A stretch of DNA of 44,891 nucleotides from an uncultured Collinsella sp. (GCA_958447445.1 CAUDAE010000003.1:1-44891), one strand, 5' to 3'. Counted from the stretch's first letter, positions 1 through 10,651 are shown. A program made the numbers and translations. Notes: generated by a model not told the origin, from the letters alone.

Positions 1-15
1 GGATATCGGACACAG

Positions 16-165
16 GGGCCGCAAGGGCCCTTACACCAACTTTCTCGACACTACCAGCGAAAGAGCGCTGACCTTCTGGTCGCGCCCTTGAAGTTGAACG
101 TCAGATTGTCCAAATGCGGCCCGCGCAGCGTCGAGTCGTTACGGCGTTTGGTAAAACGCCGTAAC
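16..165 (-). repeat. Structured 3'-UTR element, copy A1
   Basis: Read on the minus strand this starts 1 base after the LCP stop codon. It has a terminal hairpin (arms 138-149 and 154-165, 12 bp perfect, 4-base loop), a link containing CTCGACGCTGC, an outer arm at 115-122, and an inner hairpin around 63-83 (GACC/GGTC stem over a four-base loop, with a one-base bulge below). The second outer arm is at 16-23, and the two outer arms pair perfectly over 8 bp. The same layout recurs at 15601-15734, 29494-29590, 39630-39765 and, on the other strand, 44094-44176. Pairing is seen in the sequence; a function as terminator or RNA is inference. Confidence 0.75.
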
Positions 166-166
166 T

Positions 167-1402
167 CTAGTAGTTGGCTTCGTAGCCGTTGCCGTCGCCG
201 GTGGGCTCTTCGTAGTAGTCCGTATCGCTTGAATCGCTTGAGTCATCGGAATCGTCAGAGCTGACCGATGAGGTTGCGGTACCGTTTGCGTAGTCGTCAG
301 ACGTGTTGTTGTTCAGGTCGCCGATCGTAGAGCTGGAACCGTCGGAAAGACCCATGGTGTTGGGACCCTTGGGATCCTTGCCGGCATCGACGCGCTCCAT
401 CATTTCCTTGAGCTCGTCCTCGTAGACAAAGACGTAGCTCACACCGTCGATCATGGTGCTGTCGTCGGCGTACGAGGGCAGGTTGGCCGAGTAGATACCG
501 TCGACATCCATACCGCGCATGGCATTGACCGTAGCCACGATATCCTGAACGCTCATATCGGTTACGAGCATATCGGACAGCGAATTAACCAGGCCAAAGA
601 TCTTCGTGGCATCGAAGTTATTGAGAATCTGGTTGGCAAGGGCGCCAAGCACCTGACGCTGGTGGCGCATGCGCGTGTAATCGCCGTCGGCATAGGTGTA
701 GCGGCAGCGGGCATAGGTAAGGGCGGTGGCACCGTCCATATGCTGCTGGCCAGCGGTAATCTTAATATCCAGGTGCTCGGGGTCGTCAACATCATCGGTT
801 GCGTTAATGTCGATACCGCCAACCGAATCAATCAGCGCCTGCATACCGTCGAAGCTGACCTCGGCATAGTGGGAAATCTGAACACCGCACAGCTCGTTGA
901 CCGCCTCGACCATGGCCTCGGCGCCGCCAACGGTATGGCAGGCGTTGATCTTCATGGTCTCGCCCTTGTACTCGACCTTGGTGTCGCGCGGAACGGAAAT
1001 GAGCGTCGCCTGCTTTTGCGTGGGGTCGATGCGTGCCAGGATAATCGAGTCGGCACGATACGTATCCTCGCCCGGACGGCCATCGGTGCCAAGAAGCAGC
1101 ACGTAGAACGGATCCTTTGCCTCATCGGTGTCAACCAGAACCCGACGCAGATTGTCGGTAATAACATTAGAATCGCCGAGCTTGCCCATAATGGTGGCAA
1201 ACCACAGGCCGGCAGCGGTAGTGGCACTCAGCAGCACGCCAAGCACGACAATGAGCGCGACGTGACGAATCGTGTGGCTACGACGACGTTGGCGAGCGCG
1301 CTCGGAATAGCGAGCCACGTTATCGCGACTGTAGATCTTGGCCTGTGCACCAGTTGAGGGTCTTCGGGCGGTGGTATCCGCGAGGGGCTTTTTATTAAAC
1401 AT
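167..1402 (-). CDS. LytR-CpsA-Psr (LCP) family cell-wall ligase
   Basis: LCP proteins transfer undecaprenyl-linked glycopolymers to peptidoglycan on the outer face of the membrane. A basic cytoplasmic N-terminus is followed by one membrane helix (about residues 47-70) and the LCP catalytic domain (about 100-270), with the typical LLLGTDGR, RADSIILARID and SVPRDT segments and the later RMRHQRQVL arginine cluster. The C-terminus is a low-complexity Ser/Asp tail of about 40 residues ending in a Tyr/Glu-rich stretch. I chose ATG at 1402 because an AGG lies 6 bases upstream; a TTG at 1408 is possible but has no spaced ribosome site. It follows murA by about a dozen bases and is probably co-transcribed, pairing a cell-wall precursor enzyme with a wall-polymer ligase. 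The polymer transferred cannot be told from sequence. Confidence 0.88.
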   Translation of the reverse strand: MFNKKPLADTTARRPSTGAQAKIYSRDNVARYSERARQRRRSHTIRHVALIVVLGVLLSATTAAGLWFATIMGKLGDSNVITDNLRRVLVDTDEAKDPFYVLLLGTDGRPGEDTYRADSIILARIDPTQKQATLISVPRDTKVEYKGETMKINACHTVGGAEAMVEAVNELCGVQISHYAEVSFDGMQALIDSVGGIDINATDDVDDPEHLDIKITAGQQHMDGATALTYARCRYTYADGDYTRMRHQRQVLGALANQILNNFDATKIFGLVNSLSDMLVTDMSVQDIVATVNAMRGMDVDGIYSANLPSYADDSTMIDGVSYVFVYEDELKEMMERVDAGKDPKGPNTMGLSDGSSSTIGDLNNNTSDDYANGTATSSVSSDDSDDSSDSSDTDYYEEPTGDGNGYEANY

Positions 1403-1414
1403 AGACAACCTGTA

Positions 1415-2698
1415 TTAGTAGATGACGGGATCGGGGACGGTAGCATGCTCGACATGCGCGCCGAGCGCCTGCAGCTTTTCGACAAACCGCTCGTAGCCGC
1501 GCTTGATGTGATGGATGGCCGAAACCTCGGTCGTCCCGTCGGCGATCAAGCCCGCTACGACGAGGGCCGCTCCGCCACGCAGATCGGGCGAGGTAACCTG
1601 TGCGCCCGAGAAGCCCTTGACGCCATGAATCATGGCATGATGACTCTCGATACGAATGTCGGCACCCATGCGCACCAGCTCAGAGGCAAACATAAAGCGA
1701 TTCTCGAAGATGTTCTCGGTAATAACGGAACTGCCGTCGGCAAGGGCGGAGAGTACCATAATCTGTGCCTGCATGTCCGTCGGGAAGCCGGGGAACGGAA
1801 GCGTCTGGATGTCGACCGGCTTGATACGCTCGGCACGGTTCACATGGACGCCATCCTCGACGCGCTCGCAGTCGATACCCATGAGCTCCATCTTCTTGAG
1901 CACCATGCCCAAGTGAATGGGGCAAAAGCCCGTTACATCGACACCGCGATCGTCGGCCATCAACGCACCGGCAACGATAAAGGTACCGGCCTCGATGCGG
2001 TCGCCTACTACGCGATGGGTAACAGGATGGAGCTCTTCCACGCCCTCGATAGTCACGACGGGCGTACCGGCGCCAACAATCTTGGCGCCCATCTCGTTGA
2101 GCATGTTGGCGAGATCGACGATCTCGGGCTCACGAGCGGCATTGTCGATAACCGTGGTACCCTTCGCGCGCACGGATGCCATAATGAGGTTCTCGGTCGC
2201 ACCGACACTGGCGAACTCGAGCGTGACGGTGGTACCGCGCAGACCTTGGGGCGCATTAGCGTTGATGTAACCGTGGGCGGTATCGAACTCAACGCCCAGG
2301 GCCTCAAGACCAAGAATGTGCATATCGATCTTGCGAGCACCCAGGTTGCAGCCGCCCGGCATGGCAATCTTGGCGCGATGGAAGCGGCCCAGCAGGGGTC
2401 CCATGACGGCGGTGGAAGCACGCATCTTGGCAACGAGCTCGTAGGGGGCCTCCCAAGAATCGACCTGAGAGGTATCAATCTCGAGCGTGTGCTCGTCGAG
2501 AACATCGATCGTAGCGCCCATGCCCTTGAGCACCTTGCCCATCACGTGAACATCGGAAATATCGGGCACGTTCTGCAGCGTCGTCTTGCCCGGCGCCAGA
2601 AGCGTTGCCGCCATGAGTTTGAGCGCGGAGTTCTTGGCACCCGAGACGGGCACGGAGCCTCCGATGGCGTGGCCACCCTCAACGCGGATAATATCCAA
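1415..2698 (-). CDS. murA: UDP-N-acetylglucosamine 1-carboxyvinyltransferase
   Basis: First committed step of peptidoglycan synthesis in the cytoplasm: transfer of enolpyruvate from PEP to UDP-GlcNAc. The 427 residues match the usual family length. The N-terminal SGAKNSALKLMAATLL segment binds substrate, and the catalytic cysteine lies in MPGGCNLGARKID, the fosfomycin target. The start codon is TTG at 2698, with AAAGGG 6 bases upstream. That site lies just beyond the T-run of the terminator that ends the ATP synthase operon, so murA and the LCP gene are either read through or have a promoter I cannot pick out. Identification rests on end-to-end family resemblance. Confidence 0.96.
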   Translation of the reverse strand: MDIIRVEGGHAIGGSVPVSGAKNSALKLMAATLLAPGKTTLQNVPDISDVHVMGKVLKGMGATIDVLDEHTLEIDTSQVDSWEAPYELVAKMRASTAVMGPLLGRFHRAKIAMPGGCNLGARKIDMHILGLEALGVEFDTAHGYINANAPQGLRGTTVTLEFASVGATENLIMASVRAKGTTVIDNAAREPEIVDLANMLNEMGAKIVGAGTPVVTIEGVEELHPVTHRVVGDRIEAGTFIVAGALMADDRGVDVTGFCPIHLGMVLKKMELMGIDCERVEDGVHVNRAERIKPVDIQTLPFPGFPTDMQAQIMVLSALADGSSVITENIFENRFMFASELVRMGADIRIESHHAMIHGVKGFSGAQVTSPDLRGGAALVVAGLIADGTTEVSAIHHIKRGYERFVEKLQALGAHVEHATVPDPVIY

Positions 2699-2711
2699 GG
2701 TCTACCCTTTC

Positions 2712-2750
2712 AAAAAGCATGCCCGGGGTGGCTGGGCCATCCCGGGCATG
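2712..2750 (-). terminator. Intrinsic terminator after atpC
   Basis: On the minus strand a perfect 10-bp stem (arms 2741-2750 and 2718-2727, CATGCCCGGG and its complement) closes a 13-base loop and is followed, after one C, by five T residues (2712-2716). It ends the ATP synthase transcription unit just before the murA ribosome site. Confidence 0.85.
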
Positions 2751-2786
2751 ATGTGTTCGCAAATGGTCGAACGCTAAATCGTTTGA

Positions 2787-3179
2787 CTATTGGGCAAGCT
2801 TGAGCTTACACCATGCGATTTCATTATAGAGGTAGGCGCGGCGTGCATCATCCTCCGACAAATTACCCAGCTTCTCTTCAAAACCTTGAATATCAGCTTT
2901 AAGCTTGTCGGCATCGACGGTCGCCAAATCGCAAGCGCGCTCGGCGAGAACGGTCACGACATCGTCCGCAACCTGGGCATAGCCGCCGGCCACGGCAAAC
3001 GTGTGGTCGACAGTGCCCATGGCCTTATCGGAAACGCGAACGTAACCGCGGTCGATCGTGCAGATCTCGCTGGAGTGAGCAGGCAGAACGCCAAACTCGC
3101 CATCCGTGGACGGAATCGACACAAACGCAGCGTCGCCCTCATAGGCGCAGCTCACGGGGCACACGATGCGGATACGCAT
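2787..3179 (-). CDS. atpC: ATP synthase F1 subunit epsilon
   Basis: Central-stalk subunit that couples rotation to catalysis and inhibits ATP hydrolysis. The 130 residues show the N-terminal beta-sandwich (about 1-82, with the PSTDGEFGVLPAHS segment typical of epsilon) and a C-terminal helical hairpin (about 85-130, DADKLKADIQGFEEKL). ATG at 3179 lies 3 bases after the beta-subunit stop. It is the last gene of the operon, followed by an intrinsic terminator. Confidence 0.95.
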   Translation of the reverse strand: MRIRIVCPVSCAYEGDAAFVSIPSTDGEFGVLPAHSSEICTIDRGYVRVSDKAMGTVDHTFAVAGGYAQVADDVVTVLAERACDLATVDADKLKADIQGFEEKLGNLSEDDARRAYLYNEIAWCKLKLAQ

Positions 3180-3182
3180 AAC

Positions 3183-4636
<1,454 letters not shown>

Positions 4637-4637
<1 letters not shown>

Positions 4638-5545
4638 TACTGTTCCTCCAATGCTGAGGCTCCGCCGACGATCTCGTTAATCTCGGTCGTGATCGAAGCC
4701 TGGCGCACGCGACTATACGTGCGGGTAAGGGTCGAGATGATCTCGGTGGCGTTTTCCGTCGCGGAGTGCATGGCCTTGCGGCGTGCACCCTGCTCGGCAG
4801 CCGCCGAATCGATCAGGGCCTGGTAGATGACCGTCAGGATATAAGACGGCACAAGCTTGCCGAGAACATGCTCGGGAGAGGGCACGAACTCGAACGTGGA
4901 CGAGATGCGCTTAGGGGCGTCGGTCTCGTTCTTACGCGGACCGTGGGCCATAGCGATCATCTCGGGGTCGAGCGGCAACAGATGCTCGACGCGAAGCTCC
5001 TGATCCACGCGGTTCTTGGCGTGGTGGTAGACAAGCTCGACACGGTCAAGCTCACCGGCACGATACGCATCGCAGATATGAGAGGAGATCATGCGGGCCT
5101 GATTGAAATCGGGCTCAGAGGAGTTGCCCTCAAAGTGCATGACAACGTTTGCGCGGTCACGGAAATACGTGGCCGGCTTACGCCCGCACGCGATGATCTC
5201 GTATTCGATGCCGTCGTTCGCCCAAGAAGCGGCGAGCTTTTCGGCCGTGCGCTCCACCGTCGTATTGAAACCGCCGGCAAGGCCGCGGTCCGAGGCAATA
5301 ACGACAATCAGGCCATGCTTGACGCTCTCATGCTTCTGCAGCATGGGATCGGTGCCCGAACAGGAGGCGTCGCCGGCGACCGTCAACATGACGTCGGTCA
5401 GCGCCTCCTTATAGGGCTCGGCCTGCTTGGAGCGATCGAGGGCACGACGAATCTTGGCCGTAGAGACCATCTCCATCGTGCGCGTGATCTGCTTGGTCGT
5501 GGTAACCGAGGAGATTCGCTTCTTAATGTCGCGAAGGTTGGCCAT
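4637..5545 (-). CDS. atpG: ATP synthase F1 subunit gamma
   Basis: Rotor shaft inside the alpha3beta3 ring. The 302 residues start with the family N-terminus MANLRDIKKRISSVTTTKQI and end with SITTEINEIVGGASALEEQ, the conserved C-terminal helix. The central Rossmann-like domain includes VIASDRGLAGGFN. The gene starts 5 bases after the alpha stop codon, and its stop overlaps the beta start by one base. Confidence 0.97.
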
Positions 5546-5550
5546 GGGGC

Positions 5551-7149
5551 TTAGTTCTCCTCTGATCCAGAAACATCCGAATGGTGCTTGGCCATGAACT
5601 GCTGCTTGAAGTCGCCGATGACGCGCAAGAGCTCAGCCTTGGTGTCATCATCGATCTTCTTGGCGCGAACCTTGTCGAGCAGCGAACCAAAGCCATTGTC
5701 CATGTACTCGATGAGCTCGGCACGGAAGGGCAGCACGTCGGCGATCTCCAGGTCATCCAGGAAGCCCTCGTTGCCAGCGAACAGCGTAACGATCTGCTCG
5801 CCAACCTCAAACGGCTTGTAACGCGGCTGCTTCAGGAGCTCGGTCATGCGAGCACCGTGGGTCAGCTGCTTCTGAGTAGCCTCGTCGAGGTCGGAGCCGA
5901 ACTGCGTAAAGCCAGCGAGCTCCTGATAGGAAGCGAGGTCCAGACGGAGGTTGCCGGCGACCTGCTTCATGGCCTTGGTCTGCGCATCGCCACCGACGCG
6001 GGACACGGAGATACCCACGTCGACTGCCGGGCGCTGACCCTGGAAGAAGAGCTCGGACTGCAGGTAGATCTGACCATCGGTAATGGAAATAACGTTGGTC
6101 GGAATGTAGGCCGAGACGTCGCCGTCCTGGGTCTCGATGATCGGCAGTGCCGTCATGGAGCCGTAACCGTTCTTCTTGGACATCTTGACGGCACGCTCGA
6201 GCAGACGAGAGTGCAGGTAGAAGATGTCGCCAGGATAGGCCTCGCGTCCGGGCGGACGATGCAGCGTCAGCGACATCTGACGGTAGGCCACAGCCTGCTT
6301 GGACAGGTCGTCGTAGATGACGAGCACGTGGCCGCCGGGGTTGGTCTCGCTGGCGGGCTTGCCGTCCTCGCCGTTGTACATAAAGAACTCGCCAATAGCG
6401 GCACCGGCCATAGGCGCGATGTACTGCATAGGGGCGGAATCGGCAGCGGTGGCCGAAACGATGATGGTGTAGTCGAGCGCACCGTGCTGAGCGAGGGTCT
6501 CGCGGATGTTGGCAACCGTGGAGGCCTTCTGGCCGATGGCGACATAGATGCAGACCATGCCCTTGCCGCGCTGGTTGAGGATAGCGTCGATGGCGATGGC
6601 GGTCTTACCGGTCTTACGGTCACCGATGATGAGCTCACGCTGACCGCGGCCAATAGGCACCATGGAGTCGATAGCGAGCAGACCGGTCTGAACCGGCTCG
6701 CACACCGGGGTACGATCGATGACGCCGGGAGCCTTGAACTCGATGGGGCGACGGTGCGTAGCGACGATGTCGCCCAGGCCGTCGATGGGCTGGCCGAGCG
6801 GATTGACGACGCGGCCGAGCATGGCACGGCTCACGGGGATATCCATAACGCGGCCAGTGGTGCGGCACTCGTCGCCTTCCTTGATGGAGTCGACGGCACC
6901 GAACAGAACGGCGCCGACCTCGTCACGGTCAAGGTTCTGGGCAAGGCCGAAGACGGTCTCACCGGTATCGGAGCTCTTGAACTCCAGAAGCTCGCCTGCC
7001 ATGGCGCTCTTGAGGCCGGAGACGCGCGCGATGCCGTCGCCTACCTCGTCGACCGTTGAAACCTCATGCGTATCGACCGTCGCGGAGAGGCTCGTGAGCT
7101 GCTCCTGCAGTTTCTTGGCGATATCCTGGGCATTGAGGGTTTCGGACAT
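5551..7149 (-). CDS. atpA: ATP synthase F1 subunit alpha
   Basis: Regulatory, non-catalytic nucleotide-binding subunit of F1. The 532 residues contain Walker A GDRKTGKT (about 176-183), the IYVAIGQKASTVANI segment and VGISVSRVGGDAQ, the alpha/beta-family signature. The C-terminus has an acidic, serine-containing tail. ATG at 7149 overlaps the delta stop by one base (TAATG). Confidence 0.98.
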   Translation of the reverse strand: MSETLNAQDIAKKLQEQLTSLSATVDTHEVSTVDEVGDGIARVSGLKSAMAGELLEFKSSDTGETVFGLAQNLDRDEVGAVLFGAVDSIKEGDECRTTGRVMDIPVSRAMLGRVVNPLGQPIDGLGDIVATHRRPIEFKAPGVIDRTPVCEPVQTGLLAIDSMVPIGRGQRELIIGDRKTGKTAIAIDAILNQRGKGMVCIYVAIGQKASTVANIRETLAQHGALDYTIIVSATAADSAPMQYIAPMAGAAIGEFFMYNGEDGKPASETNPGGHVLVIYDDLSKQAVAYRQMSLTLHRPPGREAYPGDIFYLHSRLLERAVKMSKKNGYGSMTALPIIETQDGDVSAYIPTNVISITDGQIYLQSELFFQGQRPAVDVGISVSRVGGDAQTKAMKQVAGNLRLDLASYQELAGFTQFGSDLDEATQKQLTHGARMTELLKQPRYKPFEVGEQIVTLFAGNEGFLDDLEIADVLPFRAELIEYMDNGFGSLLDKVRAKKIDDDTKAELLRVIGDFKQQFMAKHHSDVSGSEEN

Positions 7150-7625
7150 TAGGCTTCACCTCCGTACGAATTAGCAGAGTTTGCGAGGGTCTCCTGCGCG
7201 ATGCGCAGCTGCGTCTTGACGGAAATGTCACGACGCTCGCCGCGGGCCTCGAGCACCAGGCCGCCCACGATAGACGGGTCGACCTGCTCGATAAGGAATA
7301 CCTTGCGGCCGAAGTCCTGCTCGCATTTCTTAGTGATGGTTTGACGCAGCTCGTCGTCGAGCGGGATCGCCGTGGTGACGGTCACGCCCACTACATCCTC
7401 GTCTTCCTCGGCAACATACTTAAAGGCAGCTGCCACCTTGGGAAGAAGGTCGAGCTGGTCGCGCTTGGACATGGTGTCGAGCACGGCGATGATCTCGGGG
7501 CTGGCAGAAGCCAAGCGCTCGATCATCTCGAGGTCCTCGAACACATGGTTCTCGGCCTTGGCGGCTTCCAAAAGGGAACGCGCGTAGGTCTCGAGCACCT
7601 TGTCCTGATAGCGGCTAGTCGGCAT
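7149..7625 (-). CDS. atpH: ATP synthase F1 subunit delta
   Basis: Peripheral-stalk subunit joining F1 to subunit b. It has 158 residues, about 20 shorter than usual. The N-terminal helical domain starts YQDKVLETYARSLLEAAK, and the C-terminal part carries the family's VGGLVLEARGERRDISVKTQL, which corresponds to the GG-hhhh-G-D-S motif. It overlaps the b-subunit gene by 11 bases at its start and the alpha gene by 1 base at its end. Confidence 0.93.
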   Translation of the reverse strand: MPTSRYQDKVLETYARSLLEAAKAENHVFEDLEMIERLASASPEIIAVLDTMSKRDQLDLLPKVAAAFKYVAEEDEDVVGVTVTTAIPLDDELRQTITKKCEQDFGRKVFLIEQVDPSIVGGLVLEARGERRDISVKTQLRIAQETLANSANSYGGEA

Positions 7626-8217
7626 TCAGGCTACCTGCTTCCTGGATGTAGCGCTCGATGAGCTTCTTCTGCTCGGCATCGTCCTCGAGTGCCTCGCCCA
7701 CGATCTTGGTGGCGACGGCAACGGACAGGTCGGCGATGGAGCTCGCGGCACCGGCGTAGATGGACTTGCGCTCGTCCTCGACGGTCGTATGGGCCTTGGC
7801 GATGATCTCCTCGGCCTCCTTGTGAGCAGCCTCGATGATACGGGCACGCTCGGACTCGGCGTCCTTACGGGCCTCGAGAACGATGTCGGCAGCCTGACGA
7901 CGGGCGTCGGTGACGATCGAGTCGGACTCAGCGCGCTTGGCGATAGCCTCCTGCTTGGTCTTCTCGGCCTCGTCGAGGCTCTCCTCGATCTTCTTGCCGC
8001 GCTCCTCCATGGTTTTCATGATGCCCGGCAGGGCGACCTTGGCCAGCACGATCCAGATAATCAGGAAGGCGATAAGCGCCGGGATGAACTCCGCCATCTT
8101 AGGGATGAGGATGTCCGCACCGGCGGCGCCGTCCTCGGCGAACGCGGAAACCGGCATGAGCAGCGCGGCCGCGGACGCGGAGAGTGCGATCGCGCTCTTC
8201 TGGGATGAAAGATTCAT
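7615..8217 (-). CDS. atpF: ATP synthase Fo subunit b
   Basis: Peripheral stalk dimer subunit. The 200 residues start with a signal-like hydrophobic segment (about 10-28, ending in Ala) before a second membrane helix (about 43-66, IPALIAFLIIWIVLAKVAL). A long charged coiled coil (about 70-190) follows. The extra hydrophobic N-terminus suggests either a cleaved signal or a second membrane segment, as seen in some actinobacterial b subunits. Position between c and delta supports the call. Confidence 0.94.
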   Translation of the reverse strand: MNLSSQKSAIALSASAAALLMPVSAFAEDGAAGADILIPKMAEFIPALIAFLIIWIVLAKVALPGIMKTMEERGKKIEESLDEAEKTKQEAIAKRAESDSIVTDARRQAADIVLEARKDAESERARIIEAAHKEAEEIIAKAHTTVEDERKSIYAGAASSIADLSVAVATKIVGEALEDDAEQKKLIERYIQEAGSLNAD

Positions 8218-8232
8218 ACTTGACGCTCCGTG

Positions 8233-8427
8233 CTATTTAACGATCAGCGCGACAACGAAGCCGATCAGAGCCAGAGCCTCGCCGAAAGCGGAGCCCATGA
8301 TGAAGACGGTGAACACGCGGCCCTGGACCTCAGGCTGACGGGCCATAGCACCCGTAGCACCCAGAGCAGACAGGCCGATAGCAAGACCAGCGCCGATAAC
8401 ACCGAGACCGTAACCGATAACTCCCAC
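8233..8427 (-). CDS. atpE: ATP synthase Fo subunit c (ring proteolipid)
   Basis: Forms the rotor ring that carries ions across the membrane. It has 64 residues, short for the family. Helix 1 has the glycine-rich GLGVIGAGLAIGLSALGATG, the polar loop is ARQPE, and helix 2 carries the ion-binding Glu50 (GSAFGEALALIGF). The residue after Glu50 is Ala rather than Ser/Thr, which argues for protons rather than sodium (inference from known sodium-binding rings). The start is GTG at 8427, fixed by a strong AAAGGAGG 4 bases upstream. Confidence 0.93.
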   Translation of the reverse strand: MGVIGYGLGVIGAGLAIGLSALGATGAMARQPEVQGRVFTVFIMGSAFGEALALIGFVVALIVK

Positions 8428-8551
8428 GATTCCTCCTTTGTCGTGCGTGTCTTATTTCACGCAGGATAACCTTTTTATAACTGCCGGGCTCCATGGGTAC
8501 GGGCACCGGCGGTTTAACGAATTGCCTTACCTTTAAGGCACGAACGGAAGA

Positions 8552-9355
8552 CTACTCCTCCTCCGCGACCTCCTCTGCCTCGGAGACATACACGGCGGTA
8601 AGGACCGTGAAGACGTAAGCCTGGATGGCGCCGACCACAAGCTCGATCGCATAGATCAGGATGAGGATGGCAAGCCAGGCCAGCGAAGGCAGGGCGCCGA
8701 CGGCGTGGGCCGCGGAAACCTGCTGAAGCAGCGGCTGCATGAACATGCTCGCCATGATGGCGAACGAGCCCATGACCACGTGTCCTGCGAACATGTTGCA
8801 GAACAGACGGACGGCAAGCGTGATGAGGCGCAGGAAGGTCGAGAAAAGCTCGACGACCCACACGAGCACGTTCATCGGGAAGCTCACGCCCTGCGGGGCG
8901 AGGCTCTTGATGTAGCCGATCACGCCGTGAGCCTTGCATCCGTAGTAGATGAAGTACACGAAGGCGAAAATGGCGAGTGCGGCGGTGGAGCCGATTGCGC
9001 CGGTGCCGGGCTTCATTCCCGGGATCAGGCCGATCATGTTATTGATCAGGATGAACAGGAAAAGCGAGCACAGGAACGGGAAGTGCTTCTTCCAGTTCTC
9101 ACCCACGACACCCTTGCCGATATCGTTCTCGACGTACTCGATGATGTACTCGAAACCGTTGACGAAGAAGCCCTTGGGAACCAGGGTCTGCTTCTTCTTG
9201 AACACGGCCAGGACGATCAGGAGCACGATCGTGGAGACGATCAGCCAAAACGAGTACTGCGTGATGCCGCAGCTCAGATCGCCCACGACAGGGGTGGAGC
9301 TGAACTCGCTGACCAGATGATTAATCTCATCAGGCAGCTTTTCAAAAATTTCCAC
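8552..9355 (-). CDS. atpB: ATP synthase Fo subunit a
   Basis: Membrane stator with the two proton half-channels. The 267 residues have at least five hydrophobic helices and the essential arginine (Arg183) in LAVRLFCNMFAGH, the counterpart of Arg210 of E. coli. The C-terminus is strongly acidic (EAEEVAEEE). ATG at 9355 lies 3 bases after the preceding membrane gene. The 124-base gap before atpE contains only that gene's ribosome site. Confidence 0.96.
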   Translation of the reverse strand: MEIFEKLPDEINHLVSEFSSTPVVGDLSCGITQYSFWLIVSTIVLLIVLAVFKKKQTLVPKGFFVNGFEYIIEYVENDIGKGVVGENWKKHFPFLCSLFLFILINNMIGLIPGMKPGTGAIGSTAALAIFAFVYFIYYGCKAHGVIGYIKSLAPQGVSFPMNVLVWVVELFSTFLRLITLAVRLFCNMFAGHVVMGSFAIMASMFMQPLLQQVSAAHAVGALPSLAWLAILILIYAIELVVGAIQAYVFTVLTAVYVSEAEEVAEEE

Positions 9356-9358
9356 GAC

Positions 9359-9682
9359 TTACCTTTCGACCTCATGAGGATCTCGCAGCGCCTTGGCGAC
9401 GCGAACCGCGCAGGCGGCCATAAAGGCCACGAAGCCGATCGCCTCGCCCAGGAGGAACATGCGAAATGCCTCTCCGAACAACACAAACACAACCAAGGTA
9501 AAGACAAGCAACGCGATTGCCGAGACCGCGAGACTCACCATACCCTTGAGCATGTCCGCATTCTGCTTATCGTCAAGAACCGGCTTGAGCGTAAAGACAA
9601 AGGGAAGGAAGGCAATCGCGCCCGCGATGGCACCTGCAACGATAGCGAGCAGATCGGCTATCTGAAACACTGGCGTCCTCAC
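9359..9682 (-). CDS. Small membrane protein in the atpI position
   Basis: 107 residues with about four hydrophobic segments (roughly 8-30, 47-70, 68-85, 83-97) and a charged C-terminus. It is the first gene of the ATP synthase operon, where many bacteria have AtpI, which helps c-ring assembly or ion uptake. I see the position and topology but no clear AtpI signature. The start is GTG at 9682, or GTG at 9670, which has GAGG 6 bases upstream. The latter would remove four residues. Confidence 0.75.
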   Translation of the reverse strand: MRTPVFQIADLLAIVAGAIAGAIAFLPFVFTLKPVLDDKQNADMLKGMVSLAVSAIALLVFTLVVFVLFGEAFRMFLLGEAIGFVAFMAACAVRVAKALRDPHEVER

Positions 9683-9732
9683 TTTCCTTTTTTATCGCCT
9701 CACAGGACAGTTCCCGCCAAACATTGGTGACT

Positions 9733-9760
9733 ATTGTACGAGCCAATCGCTAAAGTACAA
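9733..9760 (-). promoter_or_regulatory. Likely promoter of the ATP synthase operon
   Basis: Minus strand TTGTAC (9755-9760) and TACAAT (9733-9738) with a 16-base spacer, giving a leader of about 45 bases before the first gene. Good match to the sigma-70 consensus; no experimental support. Confidence 0.6.
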
Positions 9761-9875
9761 CCGAAAAAGCATCGGTTAATACGCACCTGTTCGTTTTCTT
9801 AAGACCTTCTTTATGCCGCAGGTACGGTAATACGTTTTTCTCGAACCCTGCAGGGCAAAACGTCCGTTAACAGGA

Positions 9876-9910
9876 GTGCGCGCGGTCGTCTTTTGCTCGC
9901 CCGCGCGCAC
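9876..9910. other. GC-rich hairpin after upp
   Basis: A perfect 10-bp stem (GTGCGCGCGG at 9876-9885 and its complement at 9901-9910) lies about 45 bases after the upp stop. No clear T-run follows on the minus strand, so it may be a factor-assisted terminator or a processing site. The rest of 9761-9875 shows nothing I recognise. Confidence 0.4.
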
Positions 9911-9952
9911 CATTTCTTCGTATTTTCGACGTTAGCCGGTATGGCCCAGAGA

Positions 9953-10600
9953 TTACAGCGTGCCGTAGATGCGGTCGCCGGCGTCGCCCAGGCCGGGAAC
10001 GATGTAGGCAGCTTCGTTGAGATGGTCGTCGATGGCGCAGGTATAGATATGCACATCGGGATCCTTCTCAGTCAGCGACTTGAGGCCCTCGGGGGCCGCG
10101 ACGATGCACAGCATGCGGATGTCCTTGACACCGCGCTCGCGCAGGTAGCTGATGGCCATCTCGGCCGAACCGCCCGTGGCGAGCATGGGGTCGACGACCA
10201 GGCAGATGCGCTGGTCGATATCCTTGGGCATCTTGCAGTAATACTCATGCGGCTCGTGGGTGACCTCGTCGCGCTCCATACCGATGTGGCCCACGCGAGC
10301 GGAGGGCACCAGGTCGAGGATGCCGTCGACCATGCCAAGGCCCGCACGCAGGATGGGCACGATGGCGAGTTTCTTGCCGGCAAGCTGTTTGAACGTGGCG
10401 GTAGTGATGGGGGTCTCGACCTCGACGTCTTCCATAGGCAGGTCGCGCATGGCCTCGTAGCCGTCAAAAAGCGCGAGTTCGCGCACGAGCTGGCGGAACT
10501 GGTTGGTGCCGGTGTTTTTGTCGCGCAGGATCGACAGCTTGTGCTGGACGAGCGGGTGATCGACAAGCGTCACACGGGACGCATCGTAGGTGACGGTCAT
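9953..10600 (-). CDS. upp: Uracil phosphoribosyltransferase
   Basis: Salvages uracil to UMP using PRPP in the cytoplasm. The 215 residues match the family (about 208-215). The PRPP-binding signature is VDPMLATGGSA, and the uracil-binding C-terminus is IVPGLGDAGDRIYGT. I chose ATG at 10600 because a GGGG site lies about 10 bases upstream and the family N-terminus starts there. An upstream ATG at 10660 would add 20 residues unlike the family. glpK lies upstream on the same strand, separated by a small hairpin. Confidence 0.96.
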   Translation of the reverse strand: MTVTYDASRVTLVDHPLVQHKLSILRDKNTGTNQFRQLVRELALFDGYEAMRDLPMEDVEVETPITTATFKQLAGKKLAIVPILRAGLGMVDGILDLVPSARVGHIGMERDEVTHEPHEYYCKMPKDIDQRICLVVDPMLATGGSAEMAISYLRERGVKDIRMLCIVAAPEGLKSLTEKDPDVHIYTCAIDDHLNEAAYIVPGLGDAGDRIYGTL

Positions 10601-10630
10601 GGATTGATTGCCCCTTTCGTTGCGGCCGCA

Positions 10631-10651
10631 AAACGGCCTTGCTGGCAAGGC
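10631..10651 (-). terminator. Possible weak terminator between glpK and upp
   Basis: A 6-7-bp stem (GCCTTGC at 10636-10642, GCAAGGC at 10645-10651) is followed on the minus strand by CGTTTTGC. The T-run is short, so this may only attenuate. Confidence 0.4.

Noticed and set aside
9761..9952. Small ORFs and RNA genes between the ATP synthase promoter and upp
   Set aside because: No ribosome site or tRNA/rRNA-like fold. Only a GC hairpin is visible.
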